Shown piece by piece: positions 1-6,910 of a stretch of 48,831 nucleotides of DNA; positions within the stretch are counted from its first letter, which is position 1, and each line of letters opens with the position of its first letter. Source of the stretch: Pseudomonadota bacterium (GTDB lineage: Bacteria; Pseudomonadota; Gammaproteobacteria; Xanthomonadales; Xanthomonadaceae); NCBI GenBank assembly GCA_023388355.1, contig JAEWGI010000011.1:1-48831 (forward strand), written 5' to 3'. Both the position numbers and the translations under genes were made by a program. The notes under the pieces were generated by a model. That model saw only the letters and a program-made list of their open reading frames with translations, made no database searches and was not told where the DNA came from.

Positions 1-64
1 GCTGGCTGGCCTGCTCGACCGCACCACGCTTGAACTCCGCACTGAACTTCCTACGCTTCGACAT
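1..64 (-). CDS. IS3-family transposase OrfA, N-terminal fragment (cut by window edge)
   Basis: Reading leftward from an ATG at 62-64, the peptide begins MSKRRKFSAEFKRGAVEQAS. That is the usual start of the helix-turn-helix OrfA protein of IS3-family insertion sequences, which binds the element's ends and, after frameshifting with OrfB, gives the transposase. Only about 21 residues are inside the window, so the subgroup and whether the gene is intact cannot be judged. An IS-end-like sequence lies just upstream of the start, at about 100-128, which fits a complete left end here. Confidence 0.75.
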   Translation of the reverse strand, partial: MSKRRKFSAEFKRGAVEQASQ

Positions 65-128
65 GAACACTCCTCAGGGCCTCGATCGGCCTTATCGTAA
101 GTGTCCGTGAGAACGGGGGTGAACCCCA
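1..128 (-). mobile_element. Left end of an IS3-family insertion sequence (partial)
   Basis: Upstream of the orfA start the minus strand reads TGGGGTTCACCCCCGTTCTC and continues CACGGACACT. It has the layout of the terminal inverted repeats of IS elements with this OrfA type (TG, a CCCC run, then CGGACA). The element runs off the left edge of the window. The exact outer boundary (about 126-128) is inferred, because the right end is not available to match. Confidence 0.5.
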
Positions 129-183
129 ATCACCCGCCCAGTACGAAGAGCGGCTCAACCACCTGGGGTATGTGCCCTAGGTC

Positions 184-212
184 CACTGTCCGAAGAACCG
201 GGGTCACTCCAC
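184..212 (-). mobile_element. Possible second, remnant IS terminal inverted repeat
   Basis: The minus strand reads TGGAGTGACCCCGGTTCTTC then GGACAGTG. This resembles the end sequence near 100-128 in layout and spacing but is not identical. It lies 55-85 bp outside the first end, directly before the YCII-like gene. It could be an older insertion's end left after a second IS landed in or beside it. No transposase remnant is visible between the two ends. Confidence 0.3.
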
Positions 213-238
213 TCCGTCCCCTTTCGAGAGTCGACACG

Positions 239-580
239 ATGGCCAAATACCTGATCTCCTTTCCCAGTGCGGCGATGGTGGTGCCGCCCGAAGCATGGGA
301 TGCGGTGGTTCGCGATTCGCATGCCGTGATCGGCGAGGCGAAGGCCGCGGGCGTGTACGTCTTTGGCGGCGGCATCGACGACAGCGTGGCGCCGGTGCTG
401 GTGTCCGCTGCGGGCACGGTTGCCGAAGGGGGGTATTCCTGGGCACCCGCGCTGACCGGGGGATTCACGGTGCTGGAGCTGCCTTCGCGGGACGAGGCCG
501 TTGCATGGGCCGCGCGCATGGCCAGGGCCTGTCGCTGCGACCAGGAACTGCGGGTGTTCGGGTACGATCCCGAGTCCTGA
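239..580 (+). CDS. YCII-related (DGPF-type) domain protein
   Basis: A 113-residue protein starting MAKYLISFPSAAMVVPPEAW. The small alpha/beta fold with an early hydrophobic strand, a central GGG turn (VFGGGIDD), a GGFTVLELPSRDEAVAWA segment and a short C-terminal strand matches the YCII-related family. These are ferredoxin-like dimers of mostly unknown role, often next to ECF sigma factors. The ATG at 239 is chosen because the conserved fold begins there; longer upstream frames run through the IS end. It stands alone, with the IS upstream and no partner gene. Biochemical function cannot be assigned. Confidence 0.7.
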   Translation: MAKYLISFPSAAMVVPPEAWDAVVRDSHAVIGEAKAAGVYVFGGGIDDSVAPVLVSAAGTVAEGGYSWAPALTGGFTVLELPSRDEAVAWAARMARACRCDQELRVFGYDPES

Positions 581-885
581 GGGCCGCTGCAGGCCGGGCT
601 CGTCGTGTTCGCGGCCACTGCGCTGGTATTCGACGCCCGGCGGCAATCGCTGGGGCAGCCGCCCGCGTTCGCGCCGCTCGTGGAGCGTGATGGAGACGAC
701 GATCCCGGTCGTGCCTGGCGGGGAGTGCAGGTGCTGGAGATGGTGTCGGGGCAGGTCCGCCCATGGGCGATGCCCCTGACTCGCGGGGCGATGAGGCAGT
801 CGATTCGGGGCTGGCGTATCCCGCAATTGGATATCATCGAGCCCCGCGCGGCCAAATGGGGCTCGGGCAGGCAATCGGGAGCACC
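581..885. other. Intergenic spacer, possible decayed gene fragment
   Basis: No convincing gene. One short stretch (about 646-690, forward) encodes QSLGQPPAFAPLVERDG. This resembles QSLRQPPAFGLIVEKYY in the following gene (around 973-1020), so the spacer may hold a degraded relative or a partial duplication of that gene. Similarity does not extend further in either direction. Confidence 0.3.
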
Positions 886-1221
886 ATGATCCAGACCCTC
901 GTTACCGTCGTGCTTGTCGTGATCGCGGTGATCGTGCTCGCGGTGGCGGCGCTGGTGGCGGGCATCTGGGGGCAGTCGTTGAGGCAGCCTCCGGCCTTCG
1001 GACTGATCGTCGAAAAGTACTACGCATGCCCGGAACGCAAGGCGCTGCACGGGGGCATCTTCGGCAAGGGGCCGACGAGGATCCTGTTTCCCGAAGGGGA
1101 GCGGCAATGGTGCTGGCGCGGCGAGTGGAAGGAGATCGACAGGGCGGAGTTCAGGCGCCTTGCCACGCAGTGGCATGGCGTGGATTGGAGCAGGGAGGGC
1201 GAGTGGTGGAACCGGGAATGA
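886..1221 (+). CDS. Small membrane-anchored protein of unknown function
   Basis: A 111-residue protein starting MIQTLVTVVLVVIAVIVLAV. One strongly hydrophobic helix (about residues 3-28) is followed by a polar domain rich in Trp (WCWRGEWKEID, WHGVDWSREGEWW). This suggests an N-terminally anchored protein facing the periplasm. The ATG at 886 is preferred over upstream in-frame codons because it starts directly at the membrane helix and has GGGAGC upstream. No family is recognised. It is followed after about 200 bp by the DinB-like gene on the same strand, but co-transcription is not evident. Confidence 0.55.
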   Translation: MIQTLVTVVLVVIAVIVLAVAALVAGIWGQSLRQPPAFGLIVEKYYACPERKALHGGIFGKGPTRILFPEGERQWCWRGEWKEIDRAEFRRLATQWHGVDWSREGEWWNRE

Positions 1222-1433
1222 TGGCTGCACTGCATTCGGGACAGGCGTTCGGGCTGCCGGGCTGGATCGCGGTGTTCGTCTCGGGGGTCGGCACCGCCTC
1301 GGGGGACGGCACCGCGGTGGCCTGCAGCACCGGGGTATGGCCGTGGTGGCGGCGCCGCCGGCAGGCCAGGCCGGCGCCGCATCCCGCCGCCTCCTGAACC
1401 GCCTGCCGGGCAACAAAAAAAGGAGAAATCCGG

Positions 1434-1952
1434 ATGCACGTCCAGACACTGGCGCGGTACAACCGCTGGATGAACCGCAAGGTCTACGAGTGCTGCGCGG
1501 GATTGCCGGACGAGGCGCGCAAGCGCGACATGGGTGCTTTCTTCCGGTCGATCCACGGCACGCTCAACCACCTGCTGCTTGCGGACCGGGTGTGGATGGG
1601 GCGGTTCACGGGCGCGCCCTTCCGGGTCGAATCGCTGGACCAGGAGCTGTACGCGGATTTCAGTGTGCTGCGGAACATGCGCGAGGCCGAGGACGGGCGG
1701 ATCATCGAATGGGTGGCCGCGCTGTCACCGCGGGATATGGACGGGGAACTGGCCTATACCAGCCTGGTCAATCCCGAGTCGAGGCGATATCCGCTCTGGC
1801 TGGCCGTGTCGCACTTCTTCAACCACCAGACGCACCATCGCGGCCAGGTCACGACCCTGCTGTCGCAGCTCGGTGTCGACGTGGGGATTACCGATCTGAT
1901 CTGGCTTCCGGAGACAGGCACGGCATTCGGAGACGAGCGGAATGATCCTTGA
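1434..1952 (+). CDS. DinB-family four-helix-bundle protein
   Basis: A 172-residue protein with the three metal-binding histidines of the DinB/YfiT fold: H46 in the TLNHLLLAD helix, and H131 and H135 in FFNHQTHHRGQ. DinB-like proteins are metal-binding four-helix bundles, some of which act as thiol-dependent S-transferases; most have no known substrate. AAAAAAAGGAG lies just before the ATG, a good ribosome-binding site. Its last 11 bases overlap the next gene, so the two are probably translated together. The DinB name does not imply a DNA polymerase role. Confidence 0.85.
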   Translation: MHVQTLARYNRWMNRKVYECCAGLPDEARKRDMGAFFRSIHGTLNHLLLADRVWMGRFTGAPFRVESLDQELYADFSVLRNMREAEDGRIIEWVAALSPRDMDGELAYTSLVNPESRRYPLWLAVSHFFNHQTHHRGQVTTLLSQLGVDVGITDLIWLPETGTAFGDERNDP

Positions 1953-2241
1953 AGTTGCCATGCTGACCATCCGACCGGGTCAGAATGCCCTGTTCGAACA
2001 GGCGTTCGTGCAGGCCGGGTCCATCATCGCTTCCATGCCCGGGTATCTGGGACATGAGCTGCAGCGCTGCCTTGAAGTGCCGGGAAAGTACGTGCTGCTG
2101 GTGCGCTGGCGCAGCGTGGAGGACCACGAGCAAGGGTTCCGCGGATCGGCGCGGTACCAGGAGTGGAAGACGCTGCTGCATCATTTCTACGACCCGTTCC
2201 CCGTGGTGGAACACTTCGAACCGGTCGGGGATGGCGCATGA
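1942..2241 (+). CDS. Antibiotic biosynthesis monooxygenase (ABM) domain protein
   Basis: A 99-residue protein beginning MILEVAMLTIRPGQNALFEQ. The strand-helix layout with a conserved GYLGHEL core and the KYVLLVRWRSVEDHEQGFRGS segment is typical of the ferredoxin-like ABM family. That family contains small cofactor-free monooxygenases and heme-degrading enzymes as well as many uncharacterised members. It overlaps the DinB-like gene by 11 bp and is followed by a strong hairpin terminator, so the two form a two-gene unit. The substrate is unknown. Confidence 0.8.
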   Translation: MILEVAMLTIRPGQNALFEQAFVQAGSIIASMPGYLGHELQRCLEVPGKYVLLVRWRSVEDHEQGFRGSARYQEWKTLLHHFYDPFPVVEHFEPVGDGA

Positions 2242-2263
2242 GTGCCGCGGCGGGCAGAGAACG

Positions 2264-2305
2264 GACGGAGGGAACTGGACGGGATTGATTCCCTCCGTCG
2301 CCTTT
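2264..2305 (+). terminator. Hairpin terminator after the DinB/ABM pair
   Basis: A perfect 11-bp stem, GACGGAGGGAA (2264-2274) with TTCCCTCCGTC (2289-2299), encloses a 14-base loop and is followed by a short T-rich stretch (GCCTTTGAT). It sits 22 bp after the stop codon of the ABM gene. Confidence 0.65.
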
Positions 2306-2382
2306 GATCGGCGCCGGTCCCAGTCGGGTCTGCGCCTCTGATAACGTTTTCCGCGACATCGGGTGAGAAGGGGCTGCCTTGC

Positions 2383-2760
2383 ATGTCAAACAAGAGCTTT
2401 GTGCTGCTGGCCGCGGCGTTTGTGTGTGCTTTCCTCGTCATCGGGCTTCCCTATTGGCAAATTCCCTATTCGCAAGCCTCGTTGCCGAACGACATCTGGG
2501 GTCCTGGTCTTCTCGTCGTGGTTGCGCTTGCCGCGATTCCGCGCGTTCTATCGTCGGCGGTACGTTTCTGGTCTGCCGTCCTCGTCGTTGGATCCGCGGT
2601 TCCCGGGGCGGTCCTTGCGCGGGTCATCATCGATACCTGGTCGGATCCAACATCCCACAACCTGTGGCCGCTCGAGATCGTGCTTTCTGCCGGCCCCGGA
2701 TATCTGGCGGCTGCGGCAGGTGCGGTTGTCGGCGGAATCCTGGCCAGTCGTCGGGAGTAG
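2383..2760 (+). CDS. Integral membrane protein of unknown function
   Basis: A 125-residue protein starting MSNKSFVLLAAAFVCAFLVI. It has about four hydrophobic segments (near residues 5-25, 38-55, 60-82 and 100-120), with a polar stretch around IIDTWSDPTSHNLWP. It is probably an inner-membrane protein. No recognised family or motif. It starts about 80 bp after the preceding terminator and ends facing the convergent PEP-mutase-family gene. The start follows a GGGGCTGCCTTGC stretch without a textbook ribosome site. Confidence 0.55.
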   Translation: MSNKSFVLLAAAFVCAFLVIGLPYWQIPYSQASLPNDIWGPGLLVVVALAAIPRVLSSAVRFWSAVLVVGSAVPGAVLARVIIDTWSDPTSHNLWPLEIVLSAGPGYLAAAAGAVVGGILASRRE

Positions 2761-2838
2761 TGGCGGAAGCGCGGCGTGATCGGACCTGCTTGATGTCCGG
2801 TATCGAAGGGCGGCGTCCCGCCGACCGCTATCCGCGGA

Positions 2839-3600
2839 CTAGGACCGCGCCTGCTGTTCGAGCTGCCTGAGGGTCCGCGCCGCTTCGTCGAAGGCGTTCC
2901 AGGCCTGCCTGGCCAGGCCGCCGCCGGTGCTGCAGCGGCGCACGCCCAGCGCGGCGAGGCGGGGAATGCTGTCGTCGAATGCGTGCACCACCACGTTGAC
3001 CGGCTTCGGCGCCACCGCGGCCACCAGTTCGGACACCGCGCCGGGGTCCCGCAGCATCGGCACGAACAGGCAGTCGGCGCCCGCCTCGGCGTAGGCGACC
3101 GCACGCGCGATGCTCTCCGACGCCGTCATCCCCGGGACGCGGAAGTTCTCGTTGCGACCCACCAGGATGACCGTGGGGTCGATCGCGTCGATCGCCTCGC
3201 GTGCGGCCCGAAGACGCTCCACCGACAGGGAGGCGTCGTACATCGCCGAGCCCGACCAGTCCTCGATCGAGAGCGCGGCGATGCCGGTGTCCACCGCAAG
3301 CGCGACGTTGCGCGCCACCCCGTCCGGCGCGTCGGCGAAACCATTCTCGAAATCGGCGTTGACCGGCACCGGCACCGACGCGGCCAGCTGCCGCAGGTGG
3401 CCGAGCACTTCCTCCAGCGACAGTTCCCCGTCCTCCCGCCCCGCGGTCCACGCCGCGCCCGAGCTGGTGGACGCGATCGCTTCGAACCCCATGGCCGCCA
3501 GGCGCACCGCGCTGCCGCGGTCCCATGCGTTGGGCAGCAGGAAGAATCCACGCTCGTGCATGCGGCGGAACGTCGCGCGCTTGCCAGTCACGGTGTCCAT
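2839..3600 (-). CDS. Isocitrate lyase / phosphoenolpyruvate mutase family protein
   Basis: A 253-residue TIM-barrel protein with the family's landmarks: LLPNAWDRGSAVRLAAMGFEAIASTSSG at the N-terminus, VNADFENGF as the Mg-binding segment, IEDWSG, and VGRNENF. Members cleave or form C-C or C-P bonds in small 2-hydroxy or 2-keto acids (for example methylisocitrate lyase and PEP mutase). The canonical isocitrate-lyase KKCGH motif is absent, so the substrate is unknown. The ATG at 3600 is chosen because GAGGAGG lies seven bases upstream. It is a single gene, transcribed alongside but 93 bp after the hydrolase gene. Confidence 0.8.
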   Translation of the reverse strand: MDTVTGKRATFRRMHERGFFLLPNAWDRGSAVRLAAMGFEAIASTSSGAAWTAGREDGELSLEEVLGHLRQLAASVPVPVNADFENGFADAPDGVARNVALAVDTGIAALSIEDWSGSAMYDASLSVERLRAAREAIDAIDPTVILVGRNENFRVPGMTASESIARAVAYAEAGADCLFVPMLRDPGAVSELVAAVAPKPVNVVVHAFDDSIPRLAALGVRRCSTGGGLARQAWNAFDEAARTLRQLEQQARS

Positions 3601-3693
3601 TGGTGCCTCCTCGGGTTCTGGGCGATCGTGCACGGGTCCATCGCGGCGCGGGCACGGGCCGCGATCATGGCCGCCGGCGGGGCTGGGGCCGCG

Positions 3694-4593
3694 TCACCCG
3701 GTGGATACGCGGTCGACGATCCACTCGATGATCGCATCGAACCTCTCCTGGTCGAGAGCGTGTCCGCGGTCGACGCGGAGTTCGGTGATGAAGTCGCCGG
3801 CGACCCTGGCGACAACCTGGTCTGCATCGCGCGAGTACTTGTCCGCGGTGCCCGACACGACCATCGTCGGCCGAGGGCCGATTGCTGCGAGAACATCGTG
3901 CGTGTCGATCTGGCGAGCGAGCCCGGGCACGGCCTCGAAAAGGGTGATCCCGGTGTTTTCCCGACGCCGCGTCTGGAAGCTGCACACGGCGCCGCTGATG
4001 CATGCGAACCGGCATCGGGCATCGAGTGCAGCGTGGTAGAGCGCGGTGTAGCCGCCGTACGAGTGTCCGGCCACGCCGGCGAACCGCGGGTCAATGCCTG
4101 TCGCCTGAAGCAGTACGCCCAGCGCACGCTGGGCGTCATCCAGGCATTTCCTCATCAGCACGTCGTCATCCAGCAGGCGGTAGCTCATGGCGTTGTAGTG
4201 CTGGAGCCAATCGTAATGATCCGGCTCAAGCCCACGAACCGCTCCGCGTCGATCCTCGAAAGTGATGGCGTCCGGGGCCAGCACGGCGAGGCCCCTGCGG
4301 GCAAGCGCCGGCCCGAAGGCCTGAAACGGGTCGCCCACGTCGCCGGCCACCTCGCTCTTGCCGAAGTGGAACTCCCCGTTGTGCTGGTGGAAGGCAACCA
4401 CTCCGCCAAGCGGATCGCGACCCCTGGGCGTGAACAGGAAAGCCGGAATGGAATCGCCTTCGAGTCCCGGGTACTCGATCCGCTCCCGGTCGAAGCCGTC
4501 GGCCTCCTGGATGCCGCACCGGTGGAAGTCCATGGGAACCGGGTCCGCAAGCCTCAGCCGCTCCCGAAGCGTAGTCGCGAGGTCGTTCATCAT
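3694..4593 (-). CDS. Alpha/beta hydrolase, dienelactone-hydrolase/acetyl-xylan-esterase-like
   Basis: A 299-residue alpha/beta hydrolase. The nucleophile elbow is GHSYGG (Ser178), a likely acid lies in GTADKYSRD (Asp251 or Asp256), and the catalytic His is His278 in RGHAL. The N-terminal half has a long lid-like region (FHQHNGEFHFGKSEVAGDVG). No signal peptide, so it is probably cytoplasmic. The substrate is probably an ester. It lies about 1 kb from the xylan locus but on the far side of two unrelated elements, so a link to xylan deacetylation is only speculation. The start is one of two adjacent ATG codons. Confidence 0.75.
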   Translation of the reverse strand: MMNDLATTLRERLRLADPVPMDFHRCGIQEADGFDRERIEYPGLEGDSIPAFLFTPRGRDPLGGVVAFHQHNGEFHFGKSEVAGDVGDPFQAFGPALARRGLAVLAPDAITFEDRRGAVRGLEPDHYDWLQHYNAMSYRLLDDDVLMRKCLDDAQRALGVLLQATGIDPRFAGVAGHSYGGYTALYHAALDARCRFACISGAVCSFQTRRRENTGITLFEAVPGLARQIDTHDVLAAIGPRPTMVVSGTADKYSRDADQVVARVAGDFITELRVDRGHALDQERFDAIIEWIVDRVSTG

Positions 4594-4704
4594 CTGCAAT
4601 GATAGTCCGCGATCAGGAGGGCCTGGACTGGCCGGGCGGTGTCTGGGAGTCCATTCAAGCCGAGCCGGCTTCACGGGTCGGATCAAGCCGGGTGCAGGCG
4701 CGCG

Positions 4705-5130
4705 ATGAGAAAATTCCTTCTCCTGATGGCCGCGGTCGGGACTTCCGGCGCCGCCGCCGCAGCCGGCTTCTGCGAGCGCATGCCGATGGATCCGGAACTT
4801 CCCGTTGGGCTGAGTGGAAGCTACGAGGTCCTGGGCAGGGATCCGCTCACGGGAGCCGGCTATACCGGCGCCCTCGTCCTTGGCCACGGCAGGGACGGCT
4901 ACGTGCTCACCCGCACCGTCGAGGGGCGGACGCTCGATGGCGATGCCTGGATCGAGAGGTGCGGTGTGGACAGGATCATGGCGCTGGTCGTCCGGTATCA
5001 CGCCCAACCGGAAATCGAGATGTTCTGCGCGCTCGGCATGGACGGCGACAACGATTACCGGATCACGTGCAGGTCCCGCCAGGGGCCGGGTCCGCGGCGC
5101 GGGCTGGAGGCCTGGTTTCAGGGGGAATGA
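4705..5130 (+). CDS. Secreted protein of unknown function
   Basis: A 141-residue protein with a clear signal peptide (MRKFLLLMAAVGTSGAAAAA, cleavage near AAAAA-GFCERMP). The mature part has four cysteines (FCER, ERCGVD, MFCALG, ITCRSR) that could form two disulfides, consistent with a periplasmic location. Its strands (YTGALVLGHGRDGYVLTRTVEG) suggest a lipocalin-like or small beta-barrel fold, but no family is recognised. The ATG at 4705 is chosen because the signal sequence begins there. Confidence 0.6.
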   Translation: MRKFLLLMAAVGTSGAAAAAGFCERMPMDPELPVGLSGSYEVLGRDPLTGAGYTGALVLGHGRDGYVLTRTVEGRTLDGDAWIERCGVDRIMALVVRYHAQPEIEMFCALGMDGDNDYRITCRSRQGPGPRRGLEAWFQGE

Positions 5131-5616
5131 GTGCGCCTCCAGTCAGTTCATGCGACCCCGCGCCCACTTCAAGCCGGTTCTTCTCCCATTCGCGGGGACG
5201 TTCATTCGTAACCACCGGGTGGCTCGGCTCCATCCCCCGCGTGCGGGGTGAGGATGGTCCGTTTGCCCGGCGCTGCCGCGCGGACCATCCGAACACGCGG
5301 CGCGCTGCGCCGGGCCGGACGGGTCGGGGTGGGGGCAAGCCGGTTGCCGCGCCACTTCACGCGCGCCTGCGGCGCGCGCCCCCATCCCAACCTTCCCCCG
5401 CATGCGGGGGGAAGGAGTCGTGTCGGCACACCTTCCCGCCGCCATGGGAGAGTGCGGACGGCTCGGGCGGCGCTGCCGCGGGTCCACACGAGCGCGCCCG
5501 GCACGCCGCACCGGTTTGTCGATCGTTCGGACGCGAACATGGTCTTCCTTGCCATCGCCTCACCGGGCACGGCCGGCGATCGCGTCGAAGTGCCCGGGCC
5601 GGGCTGACCGGCGGCG
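5131..5616. other. Repeat-bearing spacer between convergent genes
   Basis: No credible gene. Most of the spacer is the 241-bp structured repeat listed separately. The rest (5418-5616) is GC-rich and unrecognised. The flanking genes point toward each other, so the spacer needs no promoter, only termination. Confidence 0.6.
5177..5417. repeat. 241-bp structured dispersed repeat, copy 1
   Basis: Nearly the same sequence occurs at 39428-39668, also 241 bp by my count. Conserved internal structure: an outer stem GGATGGTCCG / CGGACCATCC enclosing a short GC stem; a GCGCGCTGCGC hairpin; a second outer stem GGGGTGGGGGC / GCGCCCCCATCCC around CACTTCACGCGCGCCTGCGG; and a terminal palindrome CCCCCGCATGCGGGGG. 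The differences fall mainly in loops and in the first 60 bp. No protein is encoded. It could be a MITE-like or extended REP-like element, or encode a structured RNA. Confidence 0.8.
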
Positions 5617-6774
5617 TTACCGCAGCAGTGCCGCCGCCGTCCAGAGCATCGGCGCCTGGCCGTGTCCGTCGCCGGTCAGGCGCGGGCGCTGGAAGTAGTA
5701 GTTCTCCTCGTCGCCGGCGTAGTCGGAGCCTTCGGGATGCGAGGCGGGCCTGTAGGCCCACATGCTGATGTCGCGCAGTTCCCCCTGCGGGGTGAGGCGC
5801 GCGGTGAGGGCGAGCCATGCGGCGCGCGCGGCCGGGCCGTAGCGGTCGGCATCGAGCCAGCCGCGGCGCACGCCTGTGACCAGGGCGTAGGCGAACATCG
5901 CGCTGCCGGAGGTTTCGGCCCAGTTGCGCGGATCGTTCGAGTCGATCACCTGGCGCCACAGGCCGGCATCGTCGCCGTCGGCGATCTGGTGCGCGAGCAG
6001 GGCCTGCATCATCCGCGCGTAGCCGGCGTGGATCGCGGCATGGCGAGGGTGGGTTGGAGGCAGTTCGCGCAGGAGTTCGGTCATGCCGGCGGCCACCCAG
6101 CCGTTGCCGCGCGCCCAGCGGTGGCGGAAGTCGGGGTGGTGCACGAACAGGCCGTCGTCCTGCTGCAGCACGTCGAGGTAGTCGACCATGGTCGCGGCGG
6201 CGAGGTCGAGGTGGGCGGTGTCGCCGGACACGCGCCAGGCCTGCACCTGCAGCGCGGTGATCATGTACATGTCGTCGATGGCGAAACGTTTGTGCGTGTC
6301 GATGCGTGCGCGCTGGTGGTCGGCGATGCGCAGGCCGTCGGCGCGCGCGGCGGCATCGCCGGTGCGCAGGGCGATCTCCAGGGGCACGATGCCGAACACG
6401 TTGTGGTCGACGTGGCCGGGGCCTGCCAGGAGCGCGTCGTGGTTGTTGCGGAAGGGGACGTAACGGTCGGCGAGCGTGTCGAGCAGGGGGCGGTCCTGGA
6501 TGAGGCCCGCGAGCGCAAGCGCGCCGTACCAGGTGCAGGCGAGCTTGTAGTGGCGCGGGTCTTCAGGGTCTTCGGCCAGGAAGGTGCGGGCGATGCGACG
6601 GCCGACGTCGGCGGGTGCGGCGGTTCGGGGCCAGTCGCGGAGCCAGGGGGCGGCAGGCTGGGGTGTTGGCGCTGCGGTGGTTGGGGCGGCTGACGCCGGA
6701 CGCTCGTGTGGAGATGTGCTGCAGGCTGTGGGGGCGAGGAGCAGCAGGGTCAGGGTGGGGAGGAGACGGGGCAT
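5617..6774 (-). CDS. GH105 (unsaturated rhamnogalacturonyl hydrolase-like) lipoprotein
   Basis: A 385-residue protein of the GH88/GH105 alpha6/alpha6-barrel type. IDDMYM (166-171) carries the Asp expected to act as general acid, and WARGNGW (220-226) is the family signature; GSAMFAYAL follows. The start is a signal sequence ending in PTAC (Cys18), a weak lipobox, so it may be a periplasmic lipoprotein. GH105 enzymes remove 4,5-unsaturated uronic acids left by polysaccharide lyases. It is the last gene of the leftward xylan run, 136 bp after the GH43 gene. No lyase is in the window, so its substrate here is uncertain. Confidence 0.8.
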   Translation of the reverse strand: MPRLLPTLTLLLLAPTACSTSPHERPASAAPTTAAPTPQPAAPWLRDWPRTAAPADVGRRIARTFLAEDPEDPRHYKLACTWYGALALAGLIQDRPLLDTLADRYVPFRNNHDALLAGPGHVDHNVFGIVPLEIALRTGDAAARADGLRIADHQRARIDTHKRFAIDDMYMITALQVQAWRVSGDTAHLDLAAATMVDYLDVLQQDDGLFVHHPDFRHRWARGNGWVAAGMTELLRELPPTHPRHAAIHAGYARMMQALLAHQIADGDDAGLWRQVIDSNDPRNWAETSGSAMFAYALVTGVRRGWLDADRYGPAARAAWLALTARLTPQGELRDISMWAYRPASHPEGSDYAGDEENYYFQRPRLTGDGHGQAPMLWTAAALLR

Positions 6775-6834
6775 GGAGAGGCCTTGTCGGGGCAGGACGC
6801 GCGCTGCGGAGGGATCGTGGAGGCGGTTTGCCCC

Positions 6835-6880
6835 CCTCCCAGCCTCCCCCCGTGCGCAAAGCGCACGGGGGGAGGGGTTA
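6835..6880. repeat. Palindromic GC-rich intergenic repeat
   Basis: A perfect 15-bp stem, CCTCCCCCCGTGCGC (6843-6857), pairs with GCGCACGGGGGGAGG (6861-6875) around an AAA loop, preceded by CCCCCCTCCCAG. It belongs to the same CCTCCCCCGC-type module seen at 13986-14058, 25921-26291 and the ends of the two 241-bp repeats. Lying between GH43 and GH105, it could also terminate or attenuate transcription before GH105, though no T-run follows on the minus strand. Confidence 0.7.
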
Positions 6881-6910
6881 AGAGCGAAGAGCGAGGCGAC
6901 GGGCGTGGAG

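Noticed and set aside
3601..4593. Alpha/beta hydrolase as part of the xylan locus (acetyl-xylan esterase)
   Set aside because: It lacks a signal peptide, is separated from the locus by a secreted protein gene and a repeat, and no operator is present; membership cannot be supported.
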